From NCBI GenBank assembly GCA_021845705.1, contig JAJZVJ010000190.1, positions 1 to 5,741 of the forward strand: a stretch of 5,741 bases of DNA. Direction: 5' to 3'. Below are positions 1-4,187 of this stretch, piece after piece. A model generated the notes under the pieces. That model had not been told where the DNA came from. It saw nothing but the letters and a program-made list of their open reading frames with translations, and searched no databases. Position numbers and translations under genes: made by a program. Within the stretch, counting starts at the first letter, position 1. Each line of letters begins with the position of its first letter. This DNA comes from a bacterium. Its GTDB lineage: Bacteria; Elusimicrobiota; Elusimicrobia; Elusimicrobiales; UBA9959.

Positions 1-1009
1 CCCTACGCGTCGCTCGAGCCGCGCCGGCTGTAGTCGCCCCGGTGCCGCCCTGGGGTACAGAAAGCGCGGTGGTTAAACCTGTAAGGCTGGTTATGTCGCT
101 GTTGGCGCCTCTTGCGGCCGCTCCCAGACTGGTAAGAGCCGCGCCGGCAGTAGTCGCCCCGGTACCGCCGTAAGCTACGCCAAGGGCGTTGGCCAGCTGA
201 ACTATCTGGCCGGTAGTTATCGTCATGGCGGTAGTGCCGCCGGTCTTTATTACCAAGGATTGTGCGTTACTGCTTCCCAGCCAGTCTGTTCCCAGGATAC
301 TATTGCCGGTTCTGCTCCAGGTCGTACCCAGCCCGGTCAACTGTGAATCCACATAATTCTTCGTGGCCGCATCCTGGGCGGAGCCCGGGTCCGTAACATT
401 GATGATCTTGTGGGTGTTCACGTTCACGGTGGTGCCGTCGTCGGTTATTATACTGTTGCCAACGGTATAGTTATCGGTCCACTTGGTCAGGGTATTGGCG
501 GTGCCGGTCATAACAGTGGGCACGCCGCCGTTGTTGGCTTTAACCACGCCATAAAGCGCGCCGGTGCCGCCCAGCGCGCCCGCGGCGCTCTTATAGATCA
601 GCCCGCCGGTGGCCACCGCGGAAAGGTCCGCGCCGGTGCCGCCGTTGCCCACTCCGAGCGTGCCGGTAATATCGTTAACCAGCGACACCGCGGAATAGGC
701 GAGGTTGCCGTGGAGTACCGTGGCGGCTCCACCCGTCGCCCCCTGCACGATGGCGCTGCCATTGGAGACCATTATGGAACTGCCGGAGAGAGCCGCGGCT
801 GAATTGGTGCCGCCGTTGGCTATGGGCAATGTGCCGCTCACGTGCGTGGTCAGGCCTATCTTGCCGTAGGTCGGGGCCGCCCCCACGCCGCCCGAGATGA
901 CGGCGCTGCCGGCCCCCACGTCGGCCAGCCCATTAAGCGTGCCGGAACCGGATGCGTAGGCGATATCGCCTATAGTATAGGAGCTCATGCCGGTGCCGCC
1001 GTAAGGCAC
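1..1009 (-). repeat. Phage tail-fibre-type GGTG repeat region of the fibre gene
   Basis: Residues 810-1145 hold repeated turns: VPYGGTG (810), LPIANGGTN (870), LGVGNGGTG (927), VAYGGTGATTAGAA (1087) and VPQGGTGATTAGAA (1127). The last two are exactly 40 residues apart, joined by the RGANSDITSLTGL stretch familiar from phage tail fibres and collar proteins. QDAATKNYVDSQL at 1021-1033 is another tail-fibre hallmark. At DNA level GGTGCCGCC (plus strand) recurs at 41, 563, 635, 806 and 992, with a one-base variant at 161. The region resembles a tail-fibre shaft, but no other phage gene is visible, so a host surface protein that shares phage-type modules is the simpler reading. Confidence 0.75.
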
Positions 1010-3436
1010 GGTAAGCGGCGCCGCCAGCTGCAGCACGCCCGAAGCGGTGAAGGTGGATTTTGTAGTGCCGGAGCCGAACTGGGCCGAGCCGTTAGCGTCG
1101 AGGGTAGTGGCAGGGGATTTGGTGCCTATCCCCGTCCTGGCGCCGGCGGCGGTGGATAAATAAACATCCGAAGCCACCATAAGCCCGGAGATCTGCACCT
1201 GCTGGGCGGAACGCTGCACAAGCGCCCCGTCAAAAACTATGTTTCCGGCGACTATCAGGTCTTCTACGGAGTCGCCGCTATAAGGATTTACGGGGTTGCC
1301 AAGCACAAGGTCCCCGCCGCGGATATTCAGCTTTGAGACGGGGTTTATCGTGCCGATGCCGACATTGCCTCCGGATTTTAGAATAAGGCCGTCCACAGCG
1401 CCGGCGCGCAGTATCACGTCCCCGCCGGCGAACTGGTCCGCGTCAGACTGCACCACCGCATCGCCGTTGTTGGAGACATTCCCCACCGACAGCGCGCCGA
1501 GGTTGCCGCTGGTAAGGCTCGTACCGTCGGCGAAAAAGATCCCGGTGCCTGAACCCGAGAAGCGCATATTGCCCTCAAGAGTAAGGCGCCAGTTAGGGTC
1601 GGAAACCGCGGTGCCAATGCCTACTATGGCCGAGGATGAACTTACAAAGATAGCCGGCGTGGTATTATACCCGGTCGAGATCCAGACGACGCTGTTCTGG
1701 ATACGGTGGTAGACGGAATCCGTAATGGTCCTGGCTTTGTTATTTATGACCAGCGCCAGGTTGGGAAGACTGTTGCCGCTCTGGGTCTCCAGCCGGGCTG
1801 CTTCCGCGGCGCCCCGGTAGAAGTTTATCTTGGCCTCGGCGTTGGAGCCGCCCACCAGATAAAGCATGGCGTTATCATTGGCGAACACAGGCTTATTGTC
1901 CCCGACCTGCAGGTATTTCGTCCCGGCGAAATCGAAGTCGCTTACCCCGGCCCCGATACGGTTCAGCGTTATGATATCGCTTGAAACATCTATCCCGTTC
2001 TGGAAGGTGTTGTGCCCTGTAAAGGTGTTGGAGGAAGTGATATAGGCGGCCGGCCCTGCCGTTGATCCTATGCCGCCGGTGACCTGCAGGGTTCCGTAGA
2101 TGACGGTCGAAGAAAGGTTCACCGTATTGCCCGCCCCGGAATTTGCGGTAAAGGTTCCGTTTACTCTTACATCGCTAGAGAACGCTGCGGTGGCGGCGAT
2201 TATGCCGTAGTCCGCCCGCACGCTGCCGTGAACGTGCAGCTTCTCACGCGGGGTGTCGGTGCCTATGCCGACGTTGTACGGATTTGTATACTGCAGCAGC
2301 AGGTTGGTATTGTTGTCGGCGCGGACCTCGTTGGCCGAGCCGGTCCAGCCTCCGTTGTAACCGCCCATGGAGACCGAGCCGCCGCGCACTCCGGTGTTGG
2401 AGCGGATATTGCCGGTGGACTGCACCCGCTCGGAAGCTGAAGCGGCCGCGCCTATCCCGAGGTTGCCGGACGAATCCAGCCAGAGGCGCTGGGTGTTGTT
2501 GGTGGCCGCTATGATCGTATTTGCCGTCTCACCCAGAGAGATATAATTGTTCCCGGTCCCCCTCACCTTTCCGCCTTCCACTACCAGGTCCTGTTTCACA
2601 TTAAGCTCGCTGTCGGTCCTGTCGTAAATCCCCTCGTTGCCTACGTACAGTGCCCCATTTACATCGAGCTTCCCTGAGGGCGTGGGGGTCCCTATTCCCA
2701 TGGCCCCGGCATTGGTGATACGGGCTCTCTCTCCGGCCAGCACTCCGAAAATTATATCTCCGGAATTGTTTCCGTCGGAATCCGCAAGTATGCCGGCGTC
2801 CGCAACCGCGGAAATATTCCCGGCGGAACCAATGCTGGAAGCGCTCATAGAAGAATTGTCGGGAAAAACAATGCCGCCTGAGTTTATCTTAAGCCAGCCG
2901 TCCACGGTCATTTTTGCTCCGGCCGCCGGGTTAATAGTGCCAACCCCTACGGCTGAACCGGGAACTGTGGCAAGCAGCACCTGGTAGGCCGCCGTAAGGG
3001 AAGAAACCGAGACGCTTGCGCCGTCCTCCAGCCTTTTCGCCGCCAAGGCGAAAGCAACGCTGTTAAGCGGTTCACGCGGGGTAAGAACATCTGCCTCAAC
3101 CTGCACTTCAAGGTAAAGCTTCTGGCCGCCGCCGAACAGCGCGAGAGGAGGCGTCATATCCGCGCTGAAAATACCCTGCGCCGCCTGCACGGCAATTTCC
3201 GGGCTCTCCCAAAGGCAGGGCTGGGCCGGCGCGCCGCAGGTCCCGCTGCCGGTGGCCGTCGGGGAGTTGTAGATACGGAAATAAAGGTGTACCGTGCCGG
3301 TTATCGGCGCGTTGTCGCGCTCAAGCCTGCCCTGGTAGTTTATATTGCCGGGAACGCTTCCGGGGGTTATGTCTCCGGCGGCGGCGGCCAGCGGCAGAAG
3401 CAGGGCGGCGGCGGTTAGGATGATAAATTTTTTCAT
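1..3436 (-). CDS. Large secreted fibre/adhesin-like protein with GIGT repeats and phage tail-fibre-type repeats (3' end outside window)
   Basis: Translating the minus strand from the ATG at 3436 gives 1145 codons with no stop, continuing past position 1. Residues 1-20 look like a Sec signal peptide (MKKF, then a Leu/Ala-rich core, likely cut after AAAA at Gly21). Residues 31-139 form an 'NINYQGRL...TPREPLNSVAFALAAKRL' module that I recognise from the N-termini of large bacterial surface proteins; its only cysteines seen are C67 and C74. Seven 'GIGT..P..KL.V.G' units follow, starting at residues 163, 246, 326 (degenerate, GIGA), 389, 605, 692 and 768. Two 'G-I-x-F-x-D' motifs lie at 188-193 and 632-637. 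From 810 on the sequence is phage-tail-fibre-like: GGT[GN] motifs at 813, 875, 932, 1090 and 1130, and QDAATKNYVDSQL at 1021-1033. Proteins of this style often end in an S74-type self-cleaving chaperone, which could lie beyond the window. Likely role: a trimeric extracellular fibre for attachment (inference). It is probably cotranscribed with the gene at 3448-4026. Ligand and exact function are unknown. Confidence 0.9.
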   Translation of the reverse strand, partial: MKKFIILTAAALLLPLAAAAGDITPGSVPGNINYQGRLERDNAPITGTVHLYFRIYNSPTATGSGTCGAPAQPCLWESPEIAVQAAQGIFSADMTPPLALFGGGQKLYLEVQVEADVLTPREPLNSVAFALAAKRLEDGASVSVSSLTAAYQVLLATVPGSAVGVGTINPAAGAKMTVDGWLKINSGGIVFPDNSSMSASSIGSAGNISAVADAGILADSDGNNSGDIIFGVLAGERARITNAGAMGIGTPTPSGKLDVNGALYVGNEGIYDRTDSELNVKQDLVVEGGKVRGTGNNYISLGETANTIIAATNNTQRLWLDSSGNLGIGAAASASERVQSTGNIRSNTGVRGGSVSMGGYNGGWTGSANEVRADNNTNLLLQYTNPYNVGIGTDTPREKLHVHGSVRADYGIIAATAAFSSDVRVNGTFTANSGAGNTVNLSSTVIYGTLQVTGGIGSTAGPAAYITSSNTFTGHNTFQNGIDVSSDIITLNRIGAGVSDFDFAGTKYLQVGDNKPVFANDNAMLYLVGGSNAEAKINFYRGAAEAARLETQSGNSLPNLALVINNKARTITDSVYHRIQNSVVWISTGYNTTPAIFVSSSSAIVGIGTAVSDPNWRLTLEGNMRFSGSGTGIFFADGTSLTSGNLGALSVGNVSNNGDAVVQSDADQFAGGDVILRAGAVDGLILKSGGNVGIGTINPVSKLNIRGGDLVLGNPVNPYSGDSVEDLIVAGNIVFDGALVQRSAQQVQISGLMVASDVYLSTAAGARTGIGTKSPATTLDANGSAQFGSGTTKSTFTASGVLQLAAPLTVPYGGTGMSSYTIGDIAYASGSGTLNGLADVGAGSAVISGGVGAAPTYGKIGLTTHVSGTLPIANGGTNSAAALSGSSIMVSNGSAIVQGATGGAATVLHGNLAYSAVSLVNDITGTLGVGNGGTGADLSAVATGGLIYKSAAGALGGTGALYGVVKANNGGVPTVMTGTANTLTKWTDNYTVGNSIITDDGTTVNVNTHKIINVTDPGSAQDAATKNYVDSQLTGLGTTWSRTGNSILGTDWLGSSNAQSLVIKTGGTTAMTITTGQIVQLANALGVAYGGTGATTAGAALTSLGAAARGANSDITSLTGLTTALSVPQGGTGATTAGAARATRR
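16..169. repeat. Near-identical 34-bp direct repeat, period 120 bp
   Basis: Positions 16-49 and 136-169 match at 32 of 34 bases, with differences at 29/149 and 44/164. The 120-bp period equals one 40-residue tail-fibre repeat unit, and both copies encode GGTGATTAGAA. The high DNA identity suggests recent duplication, or recombination and gene conversion between units. It also makes the region prone to assembly error. Confidence 0.85.
1085..2950 (-). repeat. Seven GIGT..P..KL.V.G protein repeats inside the fibre gene
   Basis: The repeat pattern is h-G-[IV]-G-T-x-x-P-x-x-[KR]-L-x-[VI]-x-G. Units begin at residues 163 (VGVGTINP), 246 (MGIGTPTPSGKLDVNG), 326 (LGIGAAAS), 389 (VGIGTDTPREKLHVHG), 605 (VGIGTAVS), 692 (VGIGTINPVSKLNIRG) and 768 (TGIGTKSPATTLDANG). 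Spacings are 83, 80, 63, 216, 87 and 76 residues, so the fourth-to-fifth gap is roughly three units long without a recognisable copy. Repeats of this kind are common in large bacterial surface proteins and tail-fibre-domain proteins. They are likely beta-rich stalk elements, although that structural role is inferred. Confidence 0.8.
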
Positions 3437-3445
3437 AATGTGGTA

Positions 3446-3453
3446 CCTTACCT
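3446..3453 (-). promoter_or_regulatory. Ribosome binding site of the fibre gene, overlapping the upstream stop codon
   Basis: Read on the minus strand, AGGTAAGG contains the TAA stop of the upstream gene (3450-3448). It ends nine bases before the ATG at 3436. The AAGG core is a modest Shine-Dalgarno match at normal spacing. Its overlap with the stop codon suggests translational coupling of the two genes and supports the 3436 start. Confidence 0.55.
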
Positions 3454-4026
3454 GACTATGACTAGTTTTCCGTTCTTCGACGAGCCCTCGCCGTTGATGG
3501 CGTAGATATAGAGTCCGCTGGCGACCTTCGAGCCGGACTCATTGCGCAGGTCCCAGCCTACGCTGTCTATATTGTTGTTCTTGGCTATGGTCCTGACTTT
3601 CTCTCCGGACACGGTGAAGATCGTAATAGTGGCGCGCAGCGTCAGCCGGGTGAAGGTCACGCCGTTGCAGCCTTTGGAGATGTTGCACGGGTTAGGGTAG
3701 GCATGCGCGGTGGAAACGTCAGCCTGCGCCGGCCGCCAGGAATTAACTATGCCCCAGGTCACGCTATACCGCCCGCCGGAAAGCGAGCCGTAGCCCAGCT
3801 GCCCGGTGCTTCCAAGCAGCGAATACGCGCCGCCCGTCTTGGGGACCGTATTCACTACCGTGGTCTGCTCGCTTATCATGATGCGGTAAATTGCGGAGGA
3901 GATGAGGGCGGAGGCATAATTATACAGCCCCGCAGTTGCCACTAAAGCCGCCAAAAACACGACGCCTGGCCGTTTGCGGGCATAGCCTTTTACGCGGCGC
4001 AGCCAGCGCCCTGTCTTAATCCTCAT
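3448..4026 (-). CDS. Small exported protein with C-terminal FlgD-Ig / type IX-like sorting domain
   Basis: The 192-residue protein is complete, from ATG at 4026 to TAA at 3448. Residues 1-20 are very basic (nine Lys/Arg), followed by a hydrophobic stretch at about 21-42 (GVVFLAALVATAG...). This fits a signal peptide with a long n-region or an N-terminal anchor. Residues 68-97 (YSLLGSTGQLGYGSLSGG, then YSVTWGIVNSW) resemble the 'Y.L.G..GQ...SG..Y.L..G' segment found ahead of sorting domains in bacterial surface proteins. Residues 109-192 resemble the FlgD-Ig / type IX C-terminal domain: AYPNP (109-113), TITIFTVSGEKVRTI (133-147), WDLRNESGSKVASGLYIYAI (158-177) and terminal GKLVIVR. C114 and C120 flank the YPNP loop and could form a disulfide. 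The gene probably shares a transcript with the fibre gene 11 bp downstream. No alternative ATG, GTG or TTG start lies upstream before the in-frame stop at 4080-4078. Whether a type IX system exists in this organism cannot be judged here. Confidence 0.85.
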   Translation of the reverse strand: MRIKTGRWLRRVKGYARKRPGVVFLAALVATAGLYNYASALISSAIYRIMISEQTTVVNTVPKTGGAYSLLGSTGQLGYGSLSGGRYSVTWGIVNSWRPAQADVSTAHAYPNPCNISKGCNGVTFTRLTLRATITIFTVSGEKVRTIAKNNNIDSVGWDLRNESGSKVASGLYIYAINGEGSSKNGKLVIVR

Positions 4027-4032
4027 ATTATA

Positions 4033-4061
4033 TAGATATATGAAAACCCGCGTCTTGTCAA
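4033..4061 (-). promoter_or_regulatory. Putative sigma-70-type promoter for the minus-strand operon
   Basis: On the minus strand a perfect TTGACA -35 box lies at 4061-4056. Candidate -10 boxes are TATATC at 4040-4035 (15-base spacer) and TATCTA at 4038-4033 (17-base spacer); neither is ideal. A consensus TATAAT at 4032-4027 abuts the ATG, but its 23-base spacer is too long and it would place the transcription start inside the coding region. With the first two options, transcription would start within a few bases of the ATG at 4026, and no Shine-Dalgarno sequence is visible. Confidence 0.45.
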
Positions 4062-4075
4062 TGACTTTTAAGTCA
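4062..4075. promoter_or_regulatory. Inverted repeat, possible operator in the divergent promoter region
   Basis: TGACTT, a two-base TT centre, then AAGTCA forms a perfect 6-bp-arm inverted repeat. It abuts the TTGACA -35 box of the minus-strand promoter, and the flanking GTCAATGAC (4057-4065) adds an overlapping half-site. The position suits a repressor or activator site for the minus-strand operon. Short palindromes also occur by chance, and no regulator gene is in the window. Confidence 0.3.
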
Positions 4076-4147
4076 AACTATTGTTTCGCCGCGGCTCCGC
4101 GCGCATAAGCCCGTCAGTAAAACCGGCCGGACGCTGTTTTAACGGCC

Positions 4148-4178
4148 TCGACCCAGCGTTCCCGCTAAATGATATAAT
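4148..4178 (+). promoter_or_regulatory. Putative promoter of the glycosyltransferase gene
   Basis: A perfect TATAAT -10 box lies at 4173-4178. The best -35 candidate is weak: TCGACC at 4148-4153, four of six consensus bases with a 19-base spacer. The predicted transcription start near 4185 is about three bases before the ATG at 4188. No Shine-Dalgarno sequence precedes that ATG; the GGAGG at 4190-4194 begins with the last base of the start codon. The rest of the intergenic region (4076-4147) holds small GC-rich palindromes, such as CGCGG/CCGCG at 4090-4101 and CCGGCCGG at 4123-4130, but no gene or convincing terminator. Confidence 0.4.
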
Positions 4179-4187
4179 TTTTTATCA

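Noticed and set aside
1..1009. CRISPR array or tandem non-coding repeat
   Set aside because: The GGTGCCGCC repeats are irregularly spaced, codon-aligned and explained by Gly-Gly-Thr motifs of the fibre protein.
410..2987. Several plus-strand open frames (e.g. 410-802, 842-1159, 1296-1712, 2637-2987) within the fibre gene
   Set aside because: They are antisense to a continuous 1145-codon minus-strand frame with recognisable repeats and a signal peptide. Their own translations show no known domain.
1..3436. Prophage tail-fibre gene
   Set aside because: The repeats are phage-like, but the Sec signal peptide, the NYQGRL module and the sorting-domain neighbour favour a cell-surface protein. No capsid, tail-assembly or lysis gene is visible.
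3703..3945. Plus-strand 80-codon open frame inside the sorting-domain gene
   Set aside because: It is antisense to a gene with clear YPNP/FlgD-Ig motifs, with no supporting ribosome binding site or domain.
4090..4101. CGCGG/CCGCG hairpin as a transcription terminator
   Set aside because: The stem is 5 bp with a two-base loop and no following T-run. It lies between divergent genes where no terminator is expected.
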